Below, piece by piece: positions 8,082-17,276 of a stretch of 28,263 nt of DNA. Source of the stretch: JBAXTE01 sp038240835 (GTDB lineage: Bacteria > Bacteroidota > Bacteroidia > Bacteroidales > WCHB1-69); contig JBBRGJ010000031.1 in assembly GCA_038240835.1 (NCBI GenBank), forward strand, positions 1-28,263. Reading direction: 5' to 3'. A model generated the notes under the pieces. That model saw only the letters and a list, made by a program, of their open reading frames with translations, made no database searches and had not been told where the DNA came from. Position 1 is the stretch's first letter, and the number at the start of each line of letters is the position of its first letter. A program made the position numbers and the translations under genes.

Positions 8082-9935
8082 ATGGCGATTATGAACAAAA
8101 CTCTCCAATCTGAATCATGGGGCTCTCGAATTGGGTTAATATTAGCAATGGCAGGAAATGCTGTTGGATTTGGTAATTTTCTGCGTTTTCCGGTGCAAGC
8201 CATCAACAATGGCGGCGGAGCTTTTATCATCCCATATTTAATCTCTTTTTTACTTTTAGGAATTCCATTACTACTTATAGAGTGGTCTACTGGTAGATTT
8301 GGTGGGGCTTTGGGACACCATTCTACTCCTTTTATTTTGGATAAAATGGGGCGGAAAAAGATGTGGAAATATGTCGGTGTTTTTGGCATTTTCTCAAACT
8401 TAGTCATTGCTGCTTACTATTGTTATTTAGAAAGTTGGACCATTGCGTATATCTGGCACTCTGTTATTAGCACCTTCAAAGGGATGTCGCAGGGGGAAGT
8501 CTCTTCTTTCTTCGACTCTTATTTAGATGTTGCCCACTCCACCTCGGGAGTTCCATTCGAAGCAATCGTTTTTTACCTATTGTGTTTGTCGCTGAATGTT
8601 TGGATATTGAGCAAAGGGCTGAGTGGCGGAATCGAAAAAGCAGCGAAAATAGGGATGCCATTGCTGATCTTATTTGGTGTTTTTTTAGCCATCAAAGGAA
8701 CTATGATTACAGCCGGCGAAAACAATGCAATCAACGATGGATTTGTTGGATTAAGTTTTTTATGGACGCCAAATTATAGCTCTTTAATGGACCCAAAAGT
8801 TTGGTTTGCTGCGGCTGGCCAGATATTTTTCACGCTCTCTGTGGGCATGGGAACTATTCAATGTTACGCTTCCTACATGAAAAAGAAAGATGACATTGTT
8901 CTGAATTCACTGTCGGCTGGGTTTATGAACGAATTTGTAGAAATTGTGCTTGGAGGAACCATCATCACTTCCATTGCCATTGGTTATTTGGGTGTAGATA
9001 AAGTGACAGAACTTGTGAAAATGGGAGGACTTGGACTTGGGTTCAGAACCATGCCATTCTTGTTCCAACAGTGGGGCGATTTGATGGCTATTTTTGCGGG
9101 CGTTGCTTTTTTTGGACTTCTATTTTTTGCGGGCGTCACCTCCTCGTTGGCCATGGGAACTCCTGTGATGGGATTTTTTCAAGATGAGTATGGCTGGTCG
9201 AGAAAAAAAGCAGCAAGAGCATTTGGTTTTATTATTTTAGCCTTAGGATTGCCCACGGTTTTATTTTTCCAAAAAGGAGTTTTTGACGAGTACGATTATT
9301 GGGGCGGAACAGTCGCTCTGTTCACATTTGCCATGCTCGAGACCATTTTGTTTGCTTGGTTCTTTGGCATGAAACGCGGATGGAAAGAGATTAATTATGC
9401 CGCTGATCTGAAAATGCCTGGTATTTACAAATACATCATCAAATATATTACTCCCGTTTTACTCATTGTTATTTTTATCGGTGCTATGGTTAGTCCCAAA
9501 GATAATGATTGGTCAAAAATTAGTTTTTCGGGCTGGGAATTGGACAAAGAGTCGGTGATTGGGAAAATTCGTCACAATGAGATTGGTCCAAACAGTGCTT
9601 ATTTTGCATCTGCTTTTTACTCCGAAAATGAAGGCGTTTATCAAGGAATTGAGATTAAAAACGAACGGAATTATCTTGTAATCAATCAGAAGATTAAAGG
9701 CGTTAATAAAACAAATTTTATAGAATTCCCTTCCAAAGGAGAATTAAAGGTGCAGCCTGGAGAATTAATCAGTGTGGGCGATGTGTTGTACGAAGGTTCA
9801 GTGGTCAACAATGTTTTCTACACCGACTTATCGCGATTGCTCTTGCTCCTGACCTTTGTCGGGTTTTCTGTGCTTGTGTATATTGCTTCAAAGAAACGTA
9901 AAAAATCACAATTAAAAAAACATACAGATGAATAG
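8082..9935 (+). CDS. sodium-dependent transporter, NSS/SNF family (LeuT-like)
   Basis: Sodium-coupled symporter of 617 residues, probably for amino acids. The TM1 signature AGNAVGFGNFLRFP (residues 24-37) is the LeuT-type unwound helix that binds sodium and substrate. About 12 hydrophobic helices are visible, including TM6 with FFTLSVGMGTIQ and TM8 with FAGVTSSLAMGTP. Between TM11 (YITPVLLIVIFIGAMV) and the last helix (LLLLLTFVGFSVLVYIAS) lies a soluble insert of about 110 residues, which by topology should be periplasmic. It ends in a strand-rich stretch with VQPGELISVGDVLYEG, absent from LeuT. It overlaps the next small gene by 8 bases. The start may be 8082 or 8091. Confidence 0.93.
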   Translation: MAIMNKTLQSESWGSRIGLILAMAGNAVGFGNFLRFPVQAINNGGGAFIIPYLISFLLLGIPLLLIEWSTGRFGGALGHHSTPFILDKMGRKKMWKYVGVFGIFSNLVIAAYYCYLESWTIAYIWHSVISTFKGMSQGEVSSFFDSYLDVAHSTSGVPFEAIVFYLLCLSLNVWILSKGLSGGIEKAAKIGMPLLILFGVFLAIKGTMITAGENNAINDGFVGLSFLWTPNYSSLMDPKVWFAAAGQIFFTLSVGMGTIQCYASYMKKKDDIVLNSLSAGFMNEFVEIVLGGTIITSIAIGYLGVDKVTELVKMGGLGLGFRTMPFLFQQWGDLMAIFAGVAFFGLLFFAGVTSSLAMGTPVMGFFQDEYGWSRKKAARAFGFIILALGLPTVLFFQKGVFDEYDYWGGTVALFTFAMLETILFAWFFGMKRGWKEINYAADLKMPGIYKYIIKYITPVLLIVIFIGAMVSPKDNDWSKISFSGWELDKESVIGKIRHNEIGPNSAYFASAFYSENEGVYQGIEIKNERNYLVINQKIKGVNKTNFIEFPSKGELKVQPGELISVGDVLYEGSVVNNVFYTDLSRLLLLLTFVGFSVLVYIASKKRKKSQLKKHTDE

Positions 9936-10065
9936 CGAAGCACTAATATGGATGTTAACTATTCAGACAATAGTGACATCTTTTGCAGGATATTTCTTTT
10001 TTAAAGTACTGTTTGTGAAGCCAAAACCTGTTGTAGAGGATGATGAAGATGATGCAGAAGATTAA
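9928..10065 (+). CDS. 45-residue single-helix membrane protein, possible transporter small subunit
   Basis: A 45-codon gene starting inside the end of the NSS transporter gene (ATGAATAG overlap) and overlapping the next gene by 26 bases. The product has a short N-terminus (MNSEALIWM), one hydrophobic helix (about residues 7-30), a basic KPKP turn (31-34) and an acidic tail of Glu and Asp (37-45). NSS transporters such as corynebacterial MetP need a small one-helix partner, MetS, encoded just downstream; position, size and topology match, though I see no close sequence identity. A similar role is inferred. Other possibilities are a translational coupler or an assembly factor. Confidence 0.72.
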   Translation: MNSEALIWMLTIQTIVTSFAGYFFFKVLFVKPKPVVEDDEDDAED

Positions 10066-10978
10066 AGACTTTTTTGATTTTGGCAATTCTGAGTTCAAAG
10101 GGGTGGTTTTTCTAATTGCTCTTCTTGCTCTTCTGGTGGGTGTGAACTTTTTTGTCTCCAGACTTTCCAAGAGCGACAGTTCTTCCGATGGCGCATTTGT
10201 GAAGGAGATTACTGCTTTTGAAGTCCGCCAGCAGCAACTGATGAATTCTATCGACAATGCTAAAGGGAAATGGAATAAAAAGGGTTACGACGAGGTCTCT
10301 TTTTTTAATGTCGATAAATCAATTGCGAAGAACGAGTTGACTCCTTTTCCCTTTAACCCAAATCAATTATCCGAAGAGCTGTGGAAAGAGATTGGGCTTA
10401 CCGATAAACAGATAAAATCGATTAAAAACTATGAAGCAAAGGGTGGAAAGTTTAAATCCAAAGAGGATTTTAAAAAGATGTTCACCATTTCGCCCGATGA
10501 GTATGCAATATTAGCTCCTTTTATTACGATTCCAGTGGATACAAGTTATAAATCAATGCCCAAAAAGATTAAGTTTGCCAATGTTAAAGTGGAGATAAAT
10601 AGTGTAGATTCGTTTGATCTTCAAAAGATTCCTGGCATCGGTTCTGCGCTTGCGCGAAGAATTGTCAACCAACGGGAGAAATTGGGTGGATTTTATTCCC
10701 TCAATCAGTTGGAAGAGATTTATGGAATTGATAGCGCTCGGTTTGAGAAAATTACTCCTTATTTCACCATCGATAAATCTAAAGTTAAATTATTGAATAT
10801 CAATACTGCGGAGGTGAAAGACTTGCTCAAACATCCGTATTTAGACCTCTATATGTCCAAATCGATTGTGGTTCATCGGAAGAAAATTGGCAGTTACAAG
10901 TCGGTTACCCAAATAAAAGATGCCGGACTTATTTACGATGAACTTTATCAAAAGCTAATACCATACTTAACATTATAA
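10040..10978 (+). CDS. membrane-anchored helix-hairpin-helix (ComEA-like) protein
   Basis: A 312-residue protein with an N-terminal membrane helix (about 20-40, VVFLIALLALLVGVNFFV) and three ComEA-type helix-hairpin-helix units: about 110-170 (FKSKEDFKKMFTIS), 185-245 (VEINSVDSFDLQKIPGIG, then ARRIVNQRE) and 250-312 (LNINTAEVKDLLKHPYL). Only the middle unit has the classical PGIG hairpin; the flanking ones are divergent. Such domains bind DNA non-specifically in ComEA, but in Bacteroidota this architecture is common and its role is unproven. Several in-frame ATGs (10040, 10043, 10049, 10052) make the exact start uncertain. Overlap with the upstream small gene suggests translational coupling. 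Confidence 0.88.
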   Translation: MMKMMQKIKDFFDFGNSEFKGVVFLIALLALLVGVNFFVSRLSKSDSSSDGAFVKEITAFEVRQQQLMNSIDNAKGKWNKKGYDEVSFFNVDKSIAKNELTPFPFNPNQLSEELWKEIGLTDKQIKSIKNYEAKGGKFKSKEDFKKMFTISPDEYAILAPFITIPVDTSYKSMPKKIKFANVKVEINSVDSFDLQKIPGIGSALARRIVNQREKLGGFYSLNQLEEIYGIDSARFEKITPYFTIDKSKVKLLNINTAEVKDLLKHPYLDLYMSKSIVVHRKKIGSYKSVTQIKDAGLIYDELYQKLIPYLTL

Positions 10979-10982
10979 AAAA

Positions 10983-12179
10983 ATGATCATGAAAAGAGAC
11001 CATTTTCTTTGTTTCCAAAAAACACTTCCATTACTTCTTCTCGCACTTCTCTTTTCGTTGAGTTGTGTGTTTTCAGAAGCACAAACATCGCTTCAAAAGA
11101 ATCAAATTGACACACTGATAAGGCAAGCTGAATCGCTGAGAGACAAGGATGCTTTAAAATCAAAAATACTAACCGAAGAGGCTTACCAGAAGTCGGTTAA
11201 ACTGCAATATGATTTAGGAATTGCGTTTGCTTTAAAAAATAGAGCGACACTGTATTTGTTTGAATCTAATGCAAAATTGGCAATTCAAAATTATAGAGAG
11301 GCGATAGTTTTTTTCGAAAAAGAAAACTACTTCAGAGGAATGTCCGATTGCACCAGCAACATTGCTTTGTGCTATTCGCAAAATAGTAAATTTGACAGCG
11401 CTATGATCTATTATCAGAAAAATTTAGCCATGGAACAGTGGATGGATAACAAAGTGGGAATAGCCCAAACATACGAAAATATGGGAATTCTTTATTATTA
11501 TCAAGGATATTCGCGCAAAGCCTTAGATCACTTTCTGAAAGCAGCCACAACGTTTTATAAAGCAGGAAATTTCAAACTGCTGAATACGACTATTGTAAGC
11601 ATTAGCTCCATCATTAGCGATTTAGGATATGATGAAGTTTCGATAAGACTTCATAATACAGCTCTTTTTCTGGCCAAACATTTTGAAAATATTCGACTAA
11701 TGGGCAAATGTTACAACAATATTGGGTTTTCGTACTATAATATTGGAGAATATTGCAAAGCGTTGGAGTATTTGACGTATGCGTTAGAAATAAAAGAGCA
11801 GTTGAACGAACGAGAAAGCATCATGATTACGATGGGTGTAATTGGTGGTGTTTACAAAGCGCAGCAGCGTTTTGATTTGTCTAACCAAATGTATACCAAC
11901 GTTATAAAGATAGCAGAAGAACTCGACGATCAGCGCCAAACTGGAATTGGGCTGACTTATATCGGCGAAAATCTACGACTTCAAGGTCAATACCAAAAAG
12001 CGATTAACTACTATTTACGAAGCATCGAAGTGTTATTGCCTATGGGCGCTCTCAACGAATTGCAAGAGAACGAACAGTTATTAACCATTGCTTATTATCA
12101 ACTTGGCGACTATAAAAGTTCTGAAAAACATCACCAAGAGTATCTTCGTTACGAGAAAGAAAGTGAATCTATGTATTGA
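10983..12179 (+). CDS. exported tetratricopeptide-repeat protein
   Basis: A 398-residue protein with an N-terminal hydrophobic signal (about 12-34) ending in SEAQ, a plausible signal peptidase I site; LSC at 26-28 could instead be a lipobox. The rest is a run of about seven TPR units, e.g. AKLAIQNYREAIVFFEKE, KFDSAMIYYQKNLAMEQ, EYCKALEYLTYALEIKEQ and QYQKAINYYLRSIEVLLP. The array resembles the sensor half of Bacteroidota TPR histidine kinases and TPR-LuxR regulators, but no membrane helix or output domain follows the last repeat. It starts 4 bases after the HHH gene stop, so it is the last gene of that operon. Function is unknown. Confidence 0.88.
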   Translation: MIMKRDHFLCFQKTLPLLLLALLFSLSCVFSEAQTSLQKNQIDTLIRQAESLRDKDALKSKILTEEAYQKSVKLQYDLGIAFALKNRATLYLFESNAKLAIQNYREAIVFFEKENYFRGMSDCTSNIALCYSQNSKFDSAMIYYQKNLAMEQWMDNKVGIAQTYENMGILYYYQGYSRKALDHFLKAATTFYKAGNFKLLNTTIVSISSIISDLGYDEVSIRLHNTALFLAKHFENIRLMGKCYNNIGFSYYNIGEYCKALEYLTYALEIKEQLNERESIMITMGVIGGVYKAQQRFDLSNQMYTNVIKIAEELDDQRQTGIGLTYIGENLRLQGQYQKAINYYLRSIEVLLPMGALNELQENEQLLTIAYYQLGDYKSSEKHHQEYLRYEKESESMY

Positions 12180-12306
12180 TAAACATCGATTTACTCCATG
12201 TAGGTAAACAATTGGAATCCTAATCCGCCTGAAATCATAAATTCATCTATTTCTCAAATAATATCTAATTTCGGCGAATAACTTTCCGTTTATCAAAGAT
12301 TACAGT

Positions 12307-12314
12307 TAAATTTG
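12307..12314 (+). promoter_or_regulatory. -7 promoter element for the M16 peptidase
   Basis: TAAATTTG matches TAnnTTTG and gives a leader of about 45-50 bases before the ATG at 12366. The -33 region holds only TTC-like bases. Confidence 0.45.
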
Positions 12315-12365
12315 TAACCTAAAATTTTTTATCAAATATAAACAATAAAACAACATTATAACCTT

Positions 12366-15266
12366 ATGAAAAGAAATTTAAGTTTATTATTTATAATTAC
12401 GATGGTTGGTATTTCCACGCTATTTGCGCAGAAATACAACTACGAAACGGTCCCAAATGATCCTTTAAAAACAAGGATTTATACTTTAGCCAATGGGTTA
12501 AAGGTGTTTATTTCGGAGAGCAAAGAGGCGCCTCGTGTTCAAACATACGTGGGTGTGCGTGCAGGGAGTAAAAACGATCCAGCTGAAACTACAGGTTTGG
12601 CTCACTATTTTGAGCACATGATGTTTAAAGGAACTCCAAATTTCGGAACTTCTGATTGGGCGAAAGAAAAACCCATGATTGAAGCCATTGAAGAGCTTTT
12701 TGAAGTTTATCGAAACGAAAAAGACGATACGAAACGTGCTGTTATTTACAAAAAGATCGACAGTTTATCCTACGAAGCCTCCAAATTAGCGATTCCAAAC
12801 GAATACGATAAGATGATGAAAGCCATTGGTTCACAAGGAACGAATGCTGGTACTTCTAATGATTACACCGTTTACATCGAAAATATTCCATCCAATCAAC
12901 TTCGCAATTGGGCAATTATTCAAGCAGACAGATTTGGAAATAATGTCTTGCGCTTATTTCATACTGAGTTAGAAACTGTGTACGAAGAGAAAAACATGTC
13001 GCTTACCAACGATGGAAGAAAAGCCAACGATGCAATGTTTAAAGCACTTTTTCCGAACCATCCTTACGGAAAACAAACAACTTTGGGAGAGCAAGAGCAT
13101 TTAAAAAATCCATCGATGAAAAACATCCGTGCGTTTTTTGCTAAATATTATGTGCCCAATAATATGGCCGTTACCATTGTTGGCGATGTTGATCCCGACG
13201 AAGCCATCAAAATAATTGATGAAACATTTGGGAAATTAAAACCCACCGATGTTCCTGTGTTTACCTATACCAAAGAGGCTCCGATTACAACACCTATTAT
13301 CCGCGAAGTGATTGGTTTAGATGCTGAAAATATGCGCATTGCGTACCGTTTTGATGGTGCATCGAGCAAAGATGCTATCATGATTACACTCATTGATGAG
13401 ATTATGTCTAATGGAAAAGCTGGTTTAATAGATATCGACATCAACCAAAAACAAATTGCTCTAAATGCAGGTTCGTCAGCCTATGTTTTAAACGATTACT
13501 CTTCGCTTATTTTTTCTGCCAAACCGAAAGAGGGACAGACGTTGGAAGAGTTAAAAGCACTTTTGTTAAAGGAAGTAGATAAATTGAAAAGAGGAGAGTT
13601 TGCGGATTGGTTAACCGATGCGGCGATTGCTAATTTTAAATTGCGTAAAATCAAACAATTAGAGACGATTCAGGGAAAAGGAATGGCGTTGAATTCAGCG
13701 TATCTAAAATGTGTTTCATGGAAAGATGAAGTTGCTTGGTTGGATGAAATTCAGAAAATAACCAAGAAAGACATTGTTGATTTTGCCAATAAAAACTTGA
13801 ATGATAACTATGTGGTCATCAATAAACGTCAAGGAACTCCTGCGGAAGTTGAAAAAGTATCTAAACCTAAAATTACTCCGATTGTAATTAATCGTAATGC
13901 TGAATCGGATTTCTTTAAGAAAATAAAAGCCGCAAAAATCACCGAGATAGAGCCTGTGTTTGTCGATTTTGATAAAGATGTAGTGAAAATGACTTCTAAG
14001 AGTAATGTGGAGATTTTATATAATCAAAATGTTGAAAATAATACTTTTAACCTCTACTATTACTTCAAAATTGGCACATTGCACGATAAGAACTTAAAAT
14101 TTGCCTCCTCTTATCTTCCTCTTTTAGGAACCTCTAAAATGTCGGCAGAAGCGATTCAGGCAGAATTTTACAAACTTGCTTGCAACTTCGGAGTATCCGC
14201 CAACGACGATGAAACGTACATCACGATTTCGGGGTTAAACGAAAATATGATAAAAGCTATAAAATTGACAGAATTGGTGCTTTCTGATATGCAACCGAAC
14301 AAAGAAGCGTTGGCTAATTTGATTGATGATATGAATAAAGAGCGTAAAAATGCGAAACTTAACCAGCAACAAAATTTCAACAAGTTATTAAGTTACGCTA
14401 CGTATGGACCAAATTCTCCTGCAAAATACATCCATTCCGATTCAGAGCTTAAAGCACTTACGCCAGAGATATTAATCGCTGCTGTTAAAAATTTGATGAC
14501 CTATCAGCACTCTGTTTTGTATTACGGACCCGAAAAACCAGAAGCGCTTAAAACCATTGTAAATACCTATCATACAGTGATGAGAACGTTGAAAAAACCA
14601 AAAACTATTTCGAGTTTTATTCCAGAGAATACCGACAAAAACAGAGTCTTTTTCGTGCACTACGATGCCAAACAATCGTATGTTCAGCAAGTAATAAAAA
14701 GTATTCCTTACAATGCTGATTTAACTTCAACCATTGCTTTATTTAATAGCTATTTTGGTGGAAGCATGAATGCAATTGTTTTTCAGGAGCTTAGAGAAAA
14801 ACGCTCGTTGGCTTATACTGCAAGAGCTACCTTCCAATCGCCAAACGATCCCAAAGAGTTTTACATCAACAATGCTTTTATCGCAACGCAAAACGATAAA
14901 GTGATAGATGCATTGGATGCTTACAACGAACTTTACAATAGTGTTCCTGAGAGTGAACTTTCGTTCAATTTATCCAAAGAGGTTATTTTAAACAAAATAA
15001 GAACCGAAAGAATTGCTAAAATGAATATCATTTGGACTTATTTAACGGCTCAAAAAATGGGATATACTTCGGATAGTCGTAAAGAGTTGTTCCAAAAAAT
15101 TCCAACAATGACGTTGAAAAATGTGGTAAACTTTGCCAATAAATATTTAAAGGATAAAACCAAAACGTATTTAATTCTTGGCAACGAAAAAGACTTCGAT
15201 TTTAAAGCATTGTCAAAATTTGGCGAAGTGATTAAGTTGACCCAAGAGGATATTTTTGGCTATTAA
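12366..15266 (+). CDS. secreted M16 (pitrilysin/insulinase family) zinc peptidase
   Basis: A 966-residue double-length M16 protein with a signal peptide (1-21, ending LFAQ). The inverted zinc motif HYFEH is at 80-84 and the third ligand is probably Glu207/208 in ETVYEEKN. An insert of about 45 residues between the zinc motif and the glutamate, common in Bacteroidota members, spaces them widely. The second half carries the inactive M16 repeat, with the R/Y pair region QELREKRSLAYTARA near residues 810-825 that helps bind substrate. It is predicted to be periplasmic and to degrade peptides. It is monocistronic and convergent with the aminotransferase, sharing a terminator. Confidence 0.93.
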   Translation: MKRNLSLLFIITMVGISTLFAQKYNYETVPNDPLKTRIYTLANGLKVFISESKEAPRVQTYVGVRAGSKNDPAETTGLAHYFEHMMFKGTPNFGTSDWAKEKPMIEAIEELFEVYRNEKDDTKRAVIYKKIDSLSYEASKLAIPNEYDKMMKAIGSQGTNAGTSNDYTVYIENIPSNQLRNWAIIQADRFGNNVLRLFHTELETVYEEKNMSLTNDGRKANDAMFKALFPNHPYGKQTTLGEQEHLKNPSMKNIRAFFAKYYVPNNMAVTIVGDVDPDEAIKIIDETFGKLKPTDVPVFTYTKEAPITTPIIREVIGLDAENMRIAYRFDGASSKDAIMITLIDEIMSNGKAGLIDIDINQKQIALNAGSSAYVLNDYSSLIFSAKPKEGQTLEELKALLLKEVDKLKRGEFADWLTDAAIANFKLRKIKQLETIQGKGMALNSAYLKCVSWKDEVAWLDEIQKITKKDIVDFANKNLNDNYVVINKRQGTPAEVEKVSKPKITPIVINRNAESDFFKKIKAAKITEIEPVFVDFDKDVVKMTSKSNVEILYNQNVENNTFNLYYYFKIGTLHDKNLKFASSYLPLLGTSKMSAEAIQAEFYKLACNFGVSANDDETYITISGLNENMIKAIKLTELVLSDMQPNKEALANLIDDMNKERKNAKLNQQQNFNKLLSYATYGPNSPAKYIHSDSELKALTPEILIAAVKNLMTYQHSVLYYGPEKPEALKTIVNTYHTVMRTLKKPKTISSFIPENTDKNRVFFVHYDAKQSYVQQVIKSIPYNADLTSTIALFNSYFGGSMNAIVFQELREKRSLAYTARATFQSPNDPKEFYINNAFIATQNDKVIDALDAYNELYNSVPESELSFNLSKEVILNKIRTERIAKMNIIWTYLTAQKMGYTSDSRKELFQKIPTMTLKNVVNFANKYLKDKTKTYLILGNEKDFDFKALSKFGEVIKLTQEDIFGY

Positions 15267-15311
15267 TAATTTGATGAATATTACTTCTTAATCCACCGAA
15301 GTGATAGCCCC

Positions 15312-15349
15312 AAAAAAAGCCGCAACAAATTAAATTGTTGCGGCTTTTT
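15312..15349. terminator. bidirectional intrinsic terminator
   Basis: Stem GCCGCAACAA (15319-15328), loop ATTAAA, TTGTTGCGGC (15335-15344), with an A run before and a T run after. It serves both the M16 gene and the convergent aminotransferase. Confidence 0.92.
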
Positions 15350-15367
15350 ATATGCGTACTAAAAGTT

Positions 15368-16570
15368 TTATTTTAGAAGAGCGAGTGTCTCTTTAATTCT
15401 TCTAATTGCTTCCACCAATGTTTCGGTAGCAGCAGCATAAGAGAAACGAATACAATCTGGGTCGCCAAAAGCATCTCCTGGCACTAAAGCCACGTGCGCT
15501 TCGTGAAGCAAATACATGCACAAATCGGTGCTGTTGTTAATTGTATATTTGCCATGCGATTTGCCAAAGAAACTTTTTATCTCTGGGAAAAAGTAGAATG
15601 CACCTTGTGGTAAGTTTACATTTAATCCTGGAACTTCTTTGAGTAATTTAAACATAATATCTCTACGTTCTTTAAACGTATTTTTCATCGTCAAGATATA
15701 CTCATCATTTGCAGGCTCAATTTCCATAGCAGTAATGGTAGCACGTTGGGCAATAGAGCAGGTAGCGGAAGTAATTTGACCTTGAATTTTATCACAAGCT
15801 TTTGCAATTGGAAGAGCAGAAGCAATGTATCCAATTCTCCAACCAGTCATTGCAAAACCTTTAGCTACACCATTTACAACAATTACTTGATCTTTGATAT
15901 AGTCGAATTGTCCGATGCTTTCGTGTTTGCCTTCAAAATTGATGTGCTCATAAATTTCATCAGACATCACCAACACGTGTGGATGTTTTTCTATTACTTT
16001 AGCAATTGCTTCAAGTTCGGATTTAGAATAGAACATTCCAGTAGGATTGGAAGGACTGCTGAACATAATCATTTTGGTTTTTGGCGTGATTGCGTCTTCC
16101 AATTGTTTAGCAGTTACTTTAAAGTTGTTTTCGATGGTACAACGAATGTAAACAGGAGTTCCTTCGGCAAGTTTTACAATCTCTTTGTACGAAACCCAAT
16201 AAGGAGTAGGGATGATGATTTCATCACCTGGGTTGATTACGGCAAGTGCTAAGTTCGCAATGGATTGTTTTGCACCTGTAGAAACGACAATTTGCTCAGG
16301 AGTGTACGTTAGATTGTTGTCTCTTTTTAATTTTTTGCAAATAGCTTGACGTAAATCTAAATAACCTGGAACCGGAGGATAGTGTGTGAAGTTGTCGTCA
16401 ATGGCTTTTTTGCCAGCTTCTTTCACAATTTCGGGGGTGTTAAAATCAGGTTCGCCGATGCTTAAACTGATTACGTCAATCCCTTGACTTTTCATTTCTC
16501 TAGCAATACGGGTCATGGCTAACGTCTCTGACTCCGCCATGGTGATTACTCTTTGTGATAAAAATTCCAT
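15368..16570 (-). CDS. aspC: class I/II PLP-dependent aminotransferase, aspartate-type
   Basis: Cytoplasmic fold-type I aminotransferase of 400 residues, typical of the subgroup Igamma enzymes related to Bacillus and Thermus AspC. Motifs are SLSIGEPDFNTPE (near 36-48), the cofactor-phosphate and ring contacts in STGAKQSI (near 97-104), PSNPTGM (near 173-179), SDEIYEH, the PLP lysine in NGVAKGFAMTGWRIGY (about residue 238) and the carboxylate-binding Arg in RFSYA near the C-terminus. It probably transfers amino groups between aspartate and 2-oxoglutarate, possibly also acting on aromatic amino acids. The nearby IorAB uses aryl-pyruvates that such enzymes make, but it is on the opposite strand, so a link is only suggested. 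Confidence 0.92.
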   Translation of the reverse strand: MEFLSQRVITMAESETLAMTRIAREMKSQGIDVISLSIGEPDFNTPEIVKEAGKKAIDDNFTHYPPVPGYLDLRQAICKKLKRDNNLTYTPEQIVVSTGAKQSIANLALAVINPGDEIIIPTPYWVSYKEIVKLAEGTPVYIRCTIENNFKVTAKQLEDAITPKTKMIMFSSPSNPTGMFYSKSELEAIAKVIEKHPHVLVMSDEIYEHINFEGKHESIGQFDYIKDQVIVVNGVAKGFAMTGWRIGYIASALPIAKACDKIQGQITSATCSIAQRATITAMEIEPANDEYILTMKNTFKERRDIMFKLLKEVPGLNVNLPQGAFYFFPEIKSFFGKSHGKYTINNSTDLCMYLLHEAHVALVPGDAFGDPDCIRFSYAAATETLVEAIRRIKETLALLK

Positions 16571-16609
16571 AATATATTTATTTTTTGATATTAATCTTCT
16601 TTATCTTGA

Positions 16610-16617
16610 CAAAATTA
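16610..16617 (-). promoter_or_regulatory. -7 promoter element for the aminotransferase
   Basis: CAAAATTA on the plus strand (TAATTTTG on the minus strand) lies 40 bases before the start codon. No clear -33 TTG at the usual distance. Confidence 0.42.
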
Positions 16618-16689
16618 GTAAAATATATCAGCATTCTAGCTATTTGCTTAAACTATTTTACGAAAACTCTTTAATGGGGAAAGAAAGAA

Positions 16690-17026
16690 GTGACAGAGTG
16701 ACGAGTGACGCGCGAAGCGACGATGGAGGAAAGTAACGGGGTGACGGAGTGACGAGTGACGCGCAAAGCGACGATGGAGGAAAGTGACGAAGAGACCTCG
16801 AAGCGAGACTCATGCGAAGCTAGTCGAGTTTCGCTCCGTCACTCGTCACTCGTTACCCGTCACTCCTTCAGTCGAGCTTTCGTAGATCCACGAATTTTGA
16901 AAAAATTTGGGACGCTCCGTTACCCCGTCACCTCTTTTTTATACAGCTTCGCACCGTAACCTCTTCAGACGCGCTTGCGCTGTCAACTGTTAACTGATAA
17001 CTGATCACTGTTAACTGATGACTGAA
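16690..17026 (+). repeat. composite intergenic repeat, copy 1 (left of iorAB)
   Basis: Two tandem 51-base units start at 16690 and 16741 (shared core GAGTGACGAGTGACGCGC, then AAGCGACGATGGAGGAAAGT). A roughly inverted stretch rich in CGTCACTC and CGTTACC follows (about 16845-16935). The element ends with an array of 7-base units of the form NNNACTG (about 16983-17026). The same order of parts recurs at 20081-20325. Confidence 0.85.
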
Positions 17027-17232
17027 AAAAAAACCAACCCTATCCATTTAGCAATTAACCACAACGGGGATACCGTTTCTCCCAATTTAAAGACTTGATA
17101 AGATAAAATAAATTAGACTAACTATTTGGTAATTAGTTGATTTTGTTGCTTGTTAGGATGATAAATGTGTTATTAACATTACTTTACTGTTAAAATAGAA
17201 ATATGGATGCTCAAAAAAATAAAAAAAATGAT

Positions 17233-17240
17233 TAGTTTTG
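17233..17240 (+). promoter_or_regulatory. -7 promoter element for iorAB
   Basis: TAGTTTTG matches TAnnTTTG and lies 36 bases before the iorA ATG. No TTG at the -33 position. Confidence 0.42.
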
Positions 17241-17276
17241 TAAAACGAAAAAATAAACAATAAAATATAACACAAA

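Noticed and set aside
8006..8407. 133-codon minus-strand frame over the NSS 5' end
   Set aside because: It is antisense to the conserved TM1-TM2 region of the transporter and covers its promoter.
16690..17026. CRISPR array
   Set aside because: The units are only two in number, adjacent without unique spacers, and no cas gene is present.
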